Shown here: positions 17,225 to 25,566 of the stretch, in pieces
Layout: each line of letters starts with the position of its first letter
How positions within the stretch are numbered: position 1 is the first letter of the stretch
Assembly: GCF_029960815.1 (NCBI RefSeq)
Contig: NZ_JASBRE010000015.1
Span: 85,455-149,454, forward strand
Source: Pseudomonas sp. AL03
GTDB taxonomy: Bacteria > Pseudomonadota > Gammaproteobacteria > Pseudomonadales > Pseudomonadaceae
Direction of reading: 5' to 3'
Length of the DNA stretch: 64,000 nucleotides
Position numbers and translations under genes: made by a program
Notes under the pieces: generated by a model
Seen by the model: the letters and a program-made list of their open reading frames with translations, nothing else
The model's database searches: none
What the model was told of the DNA's origin: nothing

Positions 17225-17508
17225 ATTTTCATGAGGTTGGTTCTTGGGATTTGGACTACAGGTACATCATTAGCTGTTGGTATTTTATTTCACAAACTTT
17301 TCACACCTACCTACGTAGGCTCAACTCATCCGTTAGAAAGCAGTACCTGGCCCGTTCCCCAGCGGGCTTTTTTTTGCCTGTCATAAAACCTTTTCTATAA
17401 ACGCTGTCCAACCGTCGCCTATAGCGAGGTTGAACCCGTGCGTGTCTGGTCCTCTAAAGCATTCAATCTCGCCCCTTTCGGTTACCCCTATTTTTTGAGG
17501 TTTTTGTC
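17225..17508 (+). other. Intergenic region with an extra terminator; possible small RNA
   Basis: Between two genes that already have terminators or promoters there is a second intrinsic terminator: GCCCG (17350-17354), loop, CGGGC (17363-17367), then T8. An orphan terminator about 130 bases past the previous one suggests a short transcript in 17225-17375. I could not find a convincing promoter for it. The rest is the promoter region of the first glycine-zipper gene. Confidence 0.35.
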
Positions 17509-17880
17509 ATGCGTTTAACACTGCCTGCTCTGGTTCTGGGGCTTTTGGTTGCTCAAGGTGCGATGGCTGCTGGTGACGGCACTGCCGCGATCGGTGGTGG
17601 TTTGGGTGGCGCGCTGGGCAATGTGGTCGGCCAGAGTATGGGCGGCAGCACCGGTGCAGCGATTGGTGCGGGTGTCGCGGGCGCGGCCGGCAGCGCTGTT
17701 GCCGCACGCAAAGGCAGCCGCACTAAAGCAGCCATTGGTGGTGGTGTCGGCGCAGCAGGCGGTTCGGTGATCGGCAACAGCCTGGGCGGCAAGACCGGTT
17801 CCACCCTCGGCGCAGGCTTGGGCGGCGCATTGGGTGGCGGCGTTGGCAGCAACCTGGCCAAAGGTCACAAGCGGCACTGA
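17509..17880 (+). CDS. Exported glycine-zipper protein (copy 1), 123 aa
   Basis: A signal peptide (residues 1-20, MRLTLPALVLGLLVAQGAMA) leads to mature sequence made almost wholly of Gly/Ala repeats of the type GGGLGGALGNVVGQ, GGSTGAAIGAGVAGAAG, GGGVGAAGGSVIGNSLGG. These GxxxGxxxG patterns are glycine-zipper helices that pack in membranes or form oligomers. The C-terminus is short and basic (LAKGHKRH). A close paralogue starts 183 bases downstream. Because no lipobox cysteine is seen, it is predicted to be periplasmic or outer-membrane associated. Confidence 0.85.
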   Translation: MRLTLPALVLGLLVAQGAMAAGDGTAAIGGGLGGALGNVVGQSMGGSTGAAIGAGVAGAAGSAVAARKGSRTKAAIGGGVGAAGGSVIGNSLGGKTGSTLGAGLGGALGGGVGSNLAKGHKRH

Positions 17881-17898
17881 TCCTGATCGATAAGTTCA

Positions 17899-17925
17899 AA
17901 ACGCCCGGCTTGATGCTGGGCGTTT
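17899..17925 (+). terminator. Terminator of glycine-zipper copy 1
   Basis: AAACGCCCGGC (17899-17909) pairs with GCTGGGCGTTT (17915-17925) with one mismatch. Confidence 0.8.
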
Positions 17926-18063
17926 CGTATCTGGATGTTTCTACTTCACGCTCTTCGGGTTTACAGCTGTCCAACGATCAGCGCTGACGTGGGGAAAAAG
18001 CTAGACTCACGCCATCCGTAACGCGTTCTCTTACCCCCGATACGGAATTTAGAGGTTCATATC

Positions 18064-18498
18064 ATGCGTTTGACATTGTCCACGTTGGTTCTGGGACTTT
18101 TGGTCGCTCAAGGTGCAATGGCAGCCGGTGACGGCACCGCTGCAGTGGGCGGTGGTATTGGCGGTGCGCTAGGTAACGTGGTCGGCCAGCAAATGGGCGG
18201 CAGCACGGGTGCCGCGATTGGCGCCGGATTGGGCGGCGCGGCAGGTAGCGCGGTCGGCGCAAACAAAGGCAGTCGCACAGAAGCGGCGATTGGCGGTGGT
18301 TTGGGGTCGGCGGGTGGCTCGGTGATCGGCAACAGCCTCGGCGGTTCTACCGGCTCGACCATTGGCGCAGGTTTGGGCGGCGCGGCGGGTGGGGCAGTCG
18401 GCAACAACTTGGGTAGCGACAGCGGCAGTTCGCACTCCGGTAGCGGCCACAAGCATAAGCATAAGCATAAGCATAAGCATAAAAACAAACATCACTGA
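18064..18498 (+). CDS. Exported glycine-zipper protein (copy 2) with His-Lys tail, 144 aa
   Basis: The first 115 residues are a near copy of the upstream gene, with the same signal peptide (MRLTLSTLVLGLLVAQGAMA) and zipper blocks. The difference is the C-terminus: a Ser/Gly linker (NNLGSDSGSSHSGSG) then alternating HK pairs ending KNKHH. The tail is coded by five tandem AAGCAT units. Such a histidine-rich tail could bind Ni, Zn or Cu ions; that is inference. Tandem duplication followed by tail acquisition is the simplest history. Confidence 0.85.
   Translation: MRLTLSTLVLGLLVAQGAMAAGDGTAAVGGGIGGALGNVVGQQMGGSTGAAIGAGLGGAAGSAVGANKGSRTEAAIGGGLGSAGGSVIGNSLGGSTGSTIGAGLGGAAGGAVGNNLGSDSGSSHSGSGHKHKHKHKHKHKNKHH
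18451..18480 (+). repeat. Hexanucleotide microsatellite (AAGCAT)x5 in coding sequence
   Basis: Five perfect AAGCAT units code for alternating Lys-His. Unit length is a multiple of three, so slippage would change tail length without breaking the frame. Confidence 0.95.
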
Positions 18499-18518
18499 TT
18501 CGACATCAGCTACACCAG

Positions 18519-18545
18519 AAACCCGGCCTCAGCGTCGGGTTTTTC
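18519..18545 (+). terminator. Terminator of glycine-zipper copy 2
   Basis: AAACCCGGC (18519-18527) pairs with GTCGGGTTT, followed by TTTCGTTTC. Confidence 0.8.
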
Positions 18546-18626
18546 GTTTCTGGTAGTAGGACTCTGGAACGTTTGGTCGTAGGTCGCCTCGAACTTCATA
18601 CACCCCAGAACCTTGTGAGGCATGCC

Positions 18627-18803
18627 ATGACTCCTGAAACCGAAGGCAAGGAAGAAAAAGGCCCGAGCGGGCTTCCGTTCATTAACGATCCCGGTAACGA
18701 AGACCCTGGCTCGCTGATGGATAACGCAACGGTGCCGCTCAACGATTCCGATGATGCAGGCGATGTCGGAAATATCGAAGACGAGGATGAGGGCGACGAT
18801 TGA
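18627..18803 (+). CDS. Small acidic, probably disordered protein, 58 aa
   Basis: The protein begins MTPETEGKEEKGPSGLPFIND and ends GNIEDEDEGDD; it is strongly acidic with no hydrophobic core. GTGAGG lies 7 bases before the ATG at 18627. It resembles the next gene in composition, although I see no clear sequence identity. Function unknown. Confidence 0.6.
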   Translation: MTPETEGKEEKGPSGLPFINDPGNEDPGSLMDNATVPLNDSDDAGDVGNIEDEDEGDD

Positions 18804-18910
18804 CCATGCTTTGCGACAGGCTTGACCGATCGTCTCTCTGATCGAACGCTTGCATGGCGCAATCCTCGAAATGTCAGGGCCTGCTTTTCAGGCCCCTCGA
18901 GAGGTGCTTT

Positions 18911-19123
18911 ATGAACGTTGATCCGAAAGACGCCGACATCGACGAAACCCCTGAGTATCCATTGCCTTCACCGACCGATTCCCTGAGTCGCGATCAACGT
19001 CCGCCTGACGACGACACTGCTGTGGAGCAATTGCCGTCTGATGACGTGAAGCGTGGGGACGTGGAAGCTGACCCTGAAGATCCGGACATTGCCGGTGATG
19101 ACCGCTCAAACGAACCGAGCTGA
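18911..19123 (+). CDS. Small acidic, probably disordered protein, 70 aa
   Basis: The protein begins MNVDPKDADIDETPEYPLPS and is rich in Asp, Pro and Glu throughout, ending DDRSNEPS. GAGAGGTG precedes the ATG at 18911. With the preceding 58-aa gene it makes a pair of small acidic proteins next to the IS element. No known family recognised. Confidence 0.6.
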   Translation: MNVDPKDADIDETPEYPLPSPTDSLSRDQRPPDDDTAVEQLPSDDVKRGDVEADPEDPDIAGDDRSNEPS

Positions 19124-19212
19124 ACATATGAGTGGGAGTGGCGGGAGTTCGGGAGGAAGGACGGGGGAAGCTGGTATGAGTGGTTTGGGTGGTTTGAAAT
19201 CCACGCCCCCGA

Positions 19213-19238
19213 GGGTGTCCCTGATTTTGTGTAAACGG
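19213..19238 (+). repeat. Left terminal inverted repeat of the IS256-type element
   Basis: GGGTGTCCCTGATTTTGTGT-AAACGG; matches the right end inverted at 20 or more of 26 positions, the differences being confined to bases 7-11. Confidence 0.88.
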
Positions 19239-19246
19239 GATTTCTA

Positions 19247-20198
19247 TTAAACCGTTAACAGCCGATCTTCAAACTGGATACTGAAGCGATTCAAAGCCGC
19301 TTTCCAGTCCCGGATCGGCATTGTCCACTTTTTGCTTCAGCCGCGACTTCCTTCTGCCGTTTCCACGACACGAAGTTCAAACTGTTGCGCACCCATGTGC
19401 ACGATGCACAGCTGAACGACGGCTTTTGGGTAAACCGTTTCAATCGCCTCAGGGAAGCCTTTGAGGCCGTCCACGCAGGCGATGAAGATGTCCTGCACGC
19501 CCCGATTCTTGAGTTCGGTCACCACTTGCAGCCAGAATTTTGCGCCTTCGGTTTGCGCGATCCACAAGCCCAGCACTTCTTTGTGACCCGCCATGTTGAC
19601 GCCGATGGCCAGATAAACCGCCTTGTTGCGCACGGCGCCGGCATCGCGCACTTTGACGTGAATGCAGTCCAGATAGAGGATCGGGTATAGCGCGTCCAGC
19701 GGCCGCGCCTGCCAGAGTTTGACCTCATCACTCACCGCGTCGGTAATCGCCGAGATCAGGCTGGGAGAGACCTCGGTGCCGTACATTTCCTGCAAGTGCG
19801 CCTGAATTTCTCTGACACTCAAACCGCGAGCGTAGAGCGAGATGACTTTGTCATCGAAGCCCGTCCAGCGGGTTTGATGCTTGGCCACCAACTGCGGCTC
19901 GAAGGACGCCTGCCGGTCGCGAGGGATGTCGAGCGGCAGTTCGCCGAAGTCGCCCTTCAGGGTTTTACCGCTGTGACCGTTGCGCGCATTGGCGGCGGTG
20001 TTGGTGATCGTCGCGCTTTTGTCGTGCCCCAGGTGTTCGGTCATCTCGGCTTCAAGGGCCCGCTCGACCAGCATCTTGGTGAGCTGTTTGAGCAGGCCGT
20101 TTTCGCCGATGAGATCTTCGGGCTTTTTGTAATTGGCCAGCAGACTGTCGGCCAGTTTAACCAGTTCAGGATCAGGTTTGACTCGTTTGGCTCGGTCA
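19247..20198 (-). pseudogene. IS256-family transposase, frameshifted and internally deleted
   Basis: The family is shown by DPELVKLADSLLANYKKPED, the zinc-finger-like and DDE region LDCIHVKVRD (first catalytic Asp), and CVDGLKGFPEAI (second Asp). Three lesions are visible. The natural ATG at 20198 (MTEP...) is out of frame with the body by one missing A after CCAAA. An extra G at about 19392-19394 shifts the frame after CIVHM, turning the expected VRNSLNFVSWKRQKEVAA into another frame. Directly after KEVAA about 95 codons are gone, and the true C-terminus KKWTMPIRDWKAALNRFSIQ resumes in yet another phase and ends at 19247. The deleted part includes the catalytic Glu, so no active transposase can be made. 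Confidence 0.9.
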
Positions 20199-20236
20199 TT
20201 GGATTTCCTTGGGGTAGGCAGTCTCCTGCCAAATGA

Positions 20237-20262
20237 CCGTTTACACAAAACTAATTACACCC
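20237..20262 (-). repeat. Right terminal inverted repeat of the IS256-type element
   Basis: Read on the minus strand it begins GGGTGTAATTAGTTTTGTGT. Its first 12 bases supply the last three codons and the TAG stop of the truncated RHS gene. Confidence 0.88.
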
Positions 20263-23200
20263 TCTCCTCGGGGGTGCTCCGCGATAGCGATATTCGGTTT
20301 TGACGCCAGGTACGGGGGGAGTTACTTCCACCTTCCCATCCGGATCCTCATCCCCAAACGCCGGCTTCTTACACCCATCCCCCCCAGGACACTCACTCAA
20401 CCCCAGCGGATCAACCCACCCCGTCGGACTCCTCGTGTACTGATACCCGTTTAACCCACCCGCCAACCTACTCGGGTCCGGCGTCAGATACCGTCCAACA
20501 TCCGGATTGTAGTAGCGATGCCGGTTGTAATGCAGGCCCGTTTCCGCATCGAAATACTGCCCCTGAAACCTCAACGGCTGATCAAGCACTTGATAGGTGT
20601 CGCGGTTGAGACGAGTCAGACGGCCATACGCTGTGTATCGGGCGGCCCAGATGATGTCGCCGCTGTAGTCGGTGAGTTCTTGTGGCGTGCCGAGGTGGTC
20701 GAGTTGGTAGTAAAACGGACAAGCCTGGCGTGGGCCTTTGCCGTCAAGCATCGCCAGTGGGCGGAAGCTGCCCGGCTCGTAGACATAGCTGCGGTAATGT
20801 TCGCGACTACTTTCAGCGACGAGGTTGTCGCCCTGCCAGAAAAATTCGGTGGAGTTGCCGTCGACGGTTTTGGCGATGCGGCGGCCGAAGGCGTCGTAGC
20901 GATAACTGGCACAACGTCCATCCGGCAACGTGACGCCTACTAACTGGTGCTGGCAGTCGTAGCGGTATTCGGTGAGCAGTTTTTGTGCGGTGCCGCGGCG
21001 CTCGCGGATCAGATTGCCAAAGGCGTCGTAATCGTAATGGCGGTCGCCTTGCTTCAATAGGCGATTGCCTTTGACGGTGGTCGGGCCTGGACGATCCTGC
21101 ATCAGCAGGTTGCCCGCCGGGTCGTGGGCGAAGCTTTCCGGTTGGTGATCGCGGGAGTGGCGGATTCGGATCAGGCGGTCGAGTGGATCGTATTGATAGC
21201 TGCGTTGGCCGTGACGGGTGTCGGCAATGGAGTCGAGGTTGCCGTTGGCGCTGTAGGCATAGTCGCGGCGATACAGCGATTGGAGGTCTTGGCTGACAGC
21301 GTGAGCTTTCAGACGGCCCTGGTCGTCGTGCTGGTATTCGCTGAGCAACAGGCCTTGTTGGCGGTTTAGTTCGCGACCGGCGAAGAAGGTATGTGACGTC
21401 AGCCGGGCGCCATTGAGGTCGATCGCCGTCAACGCACCGCCCTTGGCGTGGTGGTAGTCGAGCTTGCTGTTGTCCGGCAGGCGCAGGCGATTGAGCTGGC
21501 CGCAGACGTTGTAGCCATAGCGCAGGGTGCCCCAGCCCTGATGTTCGGTGATTAGTCGGTCGTGTTTGTCATACTCGAACTCCAGTGGATGGTCGTGACC
21601 ATCGTCGACGCTGACCAACCGGCCAAGGCTGTCATAGCGATACTCGACGTTAACGCCATCGGACAGGTTTTTAACCAGCAGGCGTCCAGCCGAATCCCGC
21701 TGATAACCCGTAACCAGTTGCGAGCCGTCATCGCCGAACTCGGTTTTCTCCAGTAAGTGGCCGTTAAGATCGTAGGCATACGCCGTGCGTCGGCCATCGA
21801 AGCCGGTTTCCTGTCGGATCAATCCGTTGGGTGTGTAGTCCAGTCGATAGTGTTCGCCGGATTCGTTTTCGATTTCCGTCAGCAGTAGCTGCGCGTTGTC
21901 GTAGCGATAACGCAATTGCGTTCCGTCAGGGTTGATCCGGCGACTGACCAGATGCAGGTCATCGTCGTACTCAAAACGAGTGACGCGCCCCAGTTCATCG
22001 CGCTCGGCGGTGATCTTGCCGTAGGCGTTGTAGCTGAACGCTCGACTGGCGCCCGTAGGAAGAATCGTCTGACTCAGACGCCCGACAGCGTCCCATTGGT
22101 ATTGAGTGACAGCGCCGTGTTCGTCCTGACGGGTAATCTGCCGACCCAAAGCGTCGTAGGAAAACCGCTGCTGACCTCCGTCTGGCAACGTTTCTTCGAG
22201 CAGCTGTCCTAATGAATTCCACCCGAAGACATGCCGACTGTTGTCTGGATAACGGATCGACAGCACCCGTCCTTGAGCGTCGTAGTGATAGCGGGTGACA
22301 TGACCGTCAGGATCGGTCGCTTCCGTGACGTCACCCTGAACATTGCGCTGATAGGTCCATACCGCTTTACCGCGATACCGCGCGAGCAGGAAACCATTGC
22401 GATATTCGTAGGACGTCGGCTCGTCTTCGGGTGAGATCAGGGCAATCAGCCGCCCGATCTCGTCATAGCGGTAGTGGGTAATCGCCCCCAACGGGTCCTG
22501 TTCGGTCAGCAACCGGCCTTTGTCGTCGTAGGCCTTCAGGTGTTCTGCGCCATTGGGTTCGACCCGACGCACCAGTCGCGCCTGTTCGTCGTGCTCGTAA
22601 ATCTCCTCGCTGCCGTCGGCGTTTTTTACCACCACACTGCCGTTGTCATCCCAGACATACCGCGCGTCCCACTGCGAAAACGACGCCCAATGGCGGACGC
22701 ATCGGGCAGCCTTGCCGGACCTTTCCCACGCCCAGAAGAAACTTGCCCCACCGGCCAGTTGTCGCTGGAGAATGACGTGCTGATCGTCATAGTCGTACCG
22801 TTCGATGTCGCCGTCGGCATTGGTCGCTTCGATCAAGCGCTGACACGCGTCGTAGCGGTAGGCAACCAGTGTTTGCTCGGTACGCCAGGCGTCTTCCTGG
22901 GGCTCGGCCGGATGAAAGCGTTGATACTCGACGGCAACTATGTGTCGGCGCGCATAGCGCAACAGCAGGGAACGCCCGGCGCCGTTGTCGAGGCGCTTGA
23001 TCCTGTCAGAAGTGTCCCGCTGCACCGTCAGCCGATTGCCATAGGCATCGCTGATCGCCGTCAGTCGCCCTGTACGAAAGTGGAAGAACCGCGTTTTTTC
23101 GCCGGGCAGAGCGAGGATCAGTTCTTCGTGCTCATCACCTAGATAAATCGCTGCTCGCGACAGGCTGTTGTGAATCGTCGGGCGCTCGCTACTCGGTAGC

Positions 23201-24537
23201 GGAAAAATCGTACGGCGGTTTTCGTGGTCGACCCAAATGACGGTGTCGCCATCGATATCCAGTCGATGTGCGAGGGAATGACTCCAGCCGAACCCAAGTC
23301 CACAATCGATCTCCACAGCACTGGTGCGATAGAGCCGGGTGAAGTCGAACGGCAAAATCCCGTCCAGCGAACCATCGGTCAGCGTGAGCAGTTCTTCGCC
23401 CGTGACCATCGACACCGGACAGCCATGGGTACAGGTCAGCGGTCCGCAATCGGCGCTGTCGCCGTTGGGGGGTTTCGCCTGATAGGGAGCATCGGCGCGA
23501 TGTTCCTGACGAACCAAGCGGGTCATGGCCTCGGACTTGTCGCGAGCGATTGCGACCGGGTTCTTTACCAGCACAACCGGTGCAGCCCCCGCGCTGATCT
23601 GCAGTGACACCGCGGGTGCGGGGTTCAGCGGAACATTCCGGGCGCTGACTGCGAGGAGTTTGAGTACACCTGCGTGGGTTGTCAGGTCGGACTTGGCGGT
23701 CAGTTCGGCCAGCCGCAAACTCGAGGCCGCCAGCCAGCTCCGTGCTCGCTCCGACTTGACCTTGTTCAGCACCTTGGCGCTTATGCCAAGTGTCAGTCCT
23801 GTAGGACCTGTGAAGCGCGCGAACAGCAATCCGATCAATATTCCTGTACGAATTTGCGCCACGACCTCAGCGATATGTTGCGGTGGCAACATCCTCAGCC
23901 AACGGGTGATCGCCGCGAGATGAATGAACATCAACGGCTCGTCGCTCAGCATCAGCAACACATTGGCAATGGTCTCGGCCGAAGCGTTCAGCTCGTTGCG
24001 CAGCCAGCCTTCCAGTTCGCCGATCACGCCCTGATACGAGTCGTACAGCGCTTTGACGTGATGAGCGCAAACATGGGGGAAAAAGGTGATGCGATAACGC
24101 AGACTGCGCTCGCAATCGGGGATTTCCAGGATGCCGCTGGGACCAATCTCGCGGTAGATCGGCTCGCCAAACGTGCCTTCAGAGAGGTAGGGTTCAAGCA
24201 TCACCGGTGTATTGCCGATCGGCACAAACCGCGCGGCATCGAACATGTGCACCAGGGTCAAAGAACCACTGGCCGAGCACGAAGCGACTGTCGAGCTGAC
24301 TGGCGTGGTGGAATTCTTCGGTGCGCTAAGACGGACTTCGTTGCCGACCTTGAACACTTGCTCGACATCCAGTGTCCTGCCGGTCCAGAAATTTTCAGCC
24401 CAGGCGTCGTAGTCATTGAGACACAGTCGAAACTCACCGAGCAGCGCTTCGACATCGGGCTGCTCAGGGTCCATGGCGGCGACCACCAGCAGCCCGATGG
24501 TGTTATTCAAGGCCAGGACCTTGTCAGGTACGAACAT
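20251..24537 (-). CDS. RHS-repeat protein with toxin tip truncated by an IS element
   Basis: A 1428-residue polymorphic-toxin carrier. The N-terminal region (residues 1-400) has a hydrophobic stretch near residues 195-260. The RHS entry block CTHGCPVSMVTGEELLTLTD (DUF6531-like) follows near residue 405, then a long array of YD repeats (YDALGRQITRQDEHGAV and similar) forming the expected cage. The core ends with the RHS hallmark ...RYLTPDPSRLAGGLNGYQY...WVDPLGL (residues 1376-1380). Only 48 residues remain after DPLGL, of which the last three (GCN) and the stop come from the IS inverted repeat. In intact family members a 100-200 residue toxin follows and an immunity gene lies downstream; neither is present. 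No PAAR domain is seen, so loading on a secretion system (type VI likely) would need a separate partner. Confidence 0.92.
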   Translation of the reverse strand: MFVPDKVLALNNTIGLLVVAAMDPEQPDVEALLGEFRLCLNDYDAWAENFWTGRTLDVEQVFKVGNEVRLSAPKNSTTPVSSTVASCSASGSLTLVHMFDAARFVPIGNTPVMLEPYLSEGTFGEPIYREIGPSGILEIPDCERSLRYRITFFPHVCAHHVKALYDSYQGVIGELEGWLRNELNASAETIANVLLMLSDEPLMFIHLAAITRWLRMLPPQHIAEVVAQIRTGILIGLLFARFTGPTGLTLGISAKVLNKVKSERARSWLAASSLRLAELTAKSDLTTHAGVLKLLAVSARNVPLNPAPAVSLQISAGAAPVVLVKNPVAIARDKSEAMTRLVRQEHRADAPYQAKPPNGDSADCGPLTCTHGCPVSMVTGEELLTLTDGSLDGILPFDFTRLYRTSAVEIDCGLGFGWSHSLAHRLDIDGDTVIWVDHENRRTIFPLPSSERPTIHNSLSRAAIYLGDEHEELILALPGEKTRFFHFRTGRLTAISDAYGNRLTVQRDTSDRIKRLDNGAGRSLLLRYARRHIVAVEYQRFHPAEPQEDAWRTEQTLVAYRYDACQRLIEATNADGDIERYDYDDQHVILQRQLAGGASFFWAWERSGKAARCVRHWASFSQWDARYVWDDNGSVVVKNADGSEEIYEHDEQARLVRRVEPNGAEHLKAYDDKGRLLTEQDPLGAITHYRYDEIGRLIALISPEDEPTSYEYRNGFLLARYRGKAVWTYQRNVQGDVTEATDPDGHVTRYHYDAQGRVLSIRYPDNSRHVFGWNSLGQLLEETLPDGGQQRFSYDALGRQITRQDEHGAVTQYQWDAVGRLSQTILPTGASRAFSYNAYGKITAERDELGRVTRFEYDDDLHLVSRRINPDGTQLRYRYDNAQLLLTEIENESGEHYRLDYTPNGLIRQETGFDGRRTAYAYDLNGHLLEKTEFGDDGSQLVTGYQRDSAGRLLVKNLSDGVNVEYRYDSLGRLVSVDDGHDHPLEFEYDKHDRLITEHQGWGTLRYGYNVCGQLNRLRLPDNSKLDYHHAKGGALTAIDLNGARLTSHTFFAGRELNRQQGLLLSEYQHDDQGRLKAHAVSQDLQSLYRRDYAYSANGNLDSIADTRHGQRSYQYDPLDRLIRIRHSRDHQPESFAHDPAGNLLMQDRPGPTTVKGNRLLKQGDRHYDYDAFGNLIRERRGTAQKLLTEYRYDCQHQLVGVTLPDGRCASYRYDAFGRRIAKTVDGNSTEFFWQGDNLVAESSREHYRSYVYEPGSFRPLAMLDGKGPRQACPFYYQLDHLGTPQELTDYSGDIIWAARYTAYGRLTRLNRDTYQVLDQPLRFQGQYFDAETGLHYNRHRYYNPDVGRYLTPDPSRLAGGLNGYQYTRSPTGWVDPLGLSECPGGDGCKKPAFGDEDPDGKVEVTPPVPGVKTEYRYRGAPPRRGCN

Positions 24538-24800
24538 TCACAGTCTCTCGCGCGGATCAATTCAGAACGCGGGACTTTGCGGGGGATCGACGTGGAAAGA
24601 AGTCGGGAAAGTAGGTGTTTGGTGTAGGGGGAATCGTTAAATGACGGAGAGCACTTCGGCGCAGGTTTTAGTAGCGATCAGGCATTGCCCGTTGCCCTAT
24701 GCCAGTCGCGCTCGCTATGCTGCTGAAACCTTTAATCGATCGCGGACCCGGCCGTACCTGAGCCGCCTCTGGGATGTCATTAGAAAACGGATCAGATGCG

Positions 24801-25496
24801 ATGAATGCACCGCTGAGTGAATTCGGCCCGATCAAGGCCGTGATTTTCGATATGGACGGCCTGTTGCTGGACACCGAGGGCATTTACACCGAGGTCACGT
24901 CCATGATTGCCGCGCGTTACGGTCGGGTCTTCGACTGGAGCGTCAAACAGAACATCATCGGTCGTGGTGCAGGAGATCTGGCGCGCTATGTGGTCGAGGC
25001 GCTGGACTTGCCGATCACCGCCGAAGAGTTTTTGGTGATCCGCGAACCGCTGATGCGCGAGCGTTTTCCTACAGCGTTGGCGATGCCTGGCGCACAGGAG
25101 CTGGTTCGGCACTTGAAGGCCAACAATATTCCGATCGCGGTGGGCACCAGTTCTTCGCGTCAGTCGTTCGGCCAGAAAACCACCTTGCACCGCGACTGGT
25201 TCGCGCTGTTCGATTTCATTGTGACGGCCGATGATCCGGAAGTCGGCGCGGCCAAACCGGCGCCGGACATCTTCCTCACGGCGGCGCGGCGCCTGGGTGT
25301 CGCGCCCGAGGATTGCCTGGTGTTCGAGGATTCGCCGTTTGGTGTCACAGCGGCGAAAGCGGCGGGGATGACGGCGATTGCGATCCCGGATGCGGCGATG
25401 GCTGACGAAAAGTACGCACACGCCGATGGCATTCTTCGTACGCTGACAGCGTTCAAACCGAGCGCCTTCGGCCTGCCGGCGCTTGAATGGGCTTAA
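24801..25496 (+). CDS. HAD-superfamily phosphatase (beta-phosphoglucomutase-like), 231 aa
   Basis: The nucleophile motif AVIFDMDGLLLDTEGIYTEV is at residue 14, motif II is VGTSSSRQS (about residue 114), the motif III Lys is in GAAKPAPDIFL (about residue 155) and motif IV is CLVFEDSPFGVTAA (about residue 173). The cap is alpha-helical (class C1). Substrate cannot be told; family members act on sugar phosphates or 2-phosphoglycolate. The ATG at 24801 leaves a conventional short N-terminus; another in-frame ATG at 24774 is possible. Confidence 0.9.
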   Translation: MNAPLSEFGPIKAVIFDMDGLLLDTEGIYTEVTSMIAARYGRVFDWSVKQNIIGRGAGDLARYVVEALDLPITAEEFLVIREPLMRERFPTALAMPGAQELVRHLKANNIPIAVGTSSSRQSFGQKTTLHRDWFALFDFIVTADDPEVGAAKPAPDIFLTAARRLGVAPEDCLVFEDSPFGVTAAKAAGMTAIAIPDAAMADEKYAHADGILRTLTAFKPSAFGLPALEWA

Positions 25497-25508
25497 AGCT
25501 GCGTACAT

Positions 25509-25548
25509 AAAAACGCCGGCAACCCTGATCAGGGTTGCCGGCGTTTTT
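25509..25548. terminator. Strong bidirectional terminator
   Basis: AAAACGCCGGCAACCCTGAT and its exact complement ATCAGGGTTGCCGGCGTTTT form a near-perfect 20-bp stem between convergent genes, with A and T flanks. Confidence 0.95.
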
Positions 25549-25566
25549 TATGCGAGATTCAGAACA

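Larger units (their letters stand above)
19213..20262 (-). mobile_element. Decayed IS256-family insertion sequence (1050 bp)
   Basis: The ends are 26-base inverted repeats, 19213-19238 and 20237-20262, both starting GGGTGT outside and sharing TTTTGTGTAAACGG inside. Between them lies one broken transposase gene on the minus strand. A full IS256-family element of this type would be about 1.3 kb; some 280 bp are missing from the 3' half of the gene. The 8 bases flanking each end differ (GCCCCCGA left, TCTCCTCG right), so there is no target-site duplication. The element is fused to the truncated RHS gene on its right. Confidence 0.88.

Noticed and set aside
23674..24627. 317-codon plus-strand frame antisense to the RHS N-terminus
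   Set aside because: Considered as an immunity gene, but its composition is that of a shadow frame and it overlaps the RHS gene entirely.
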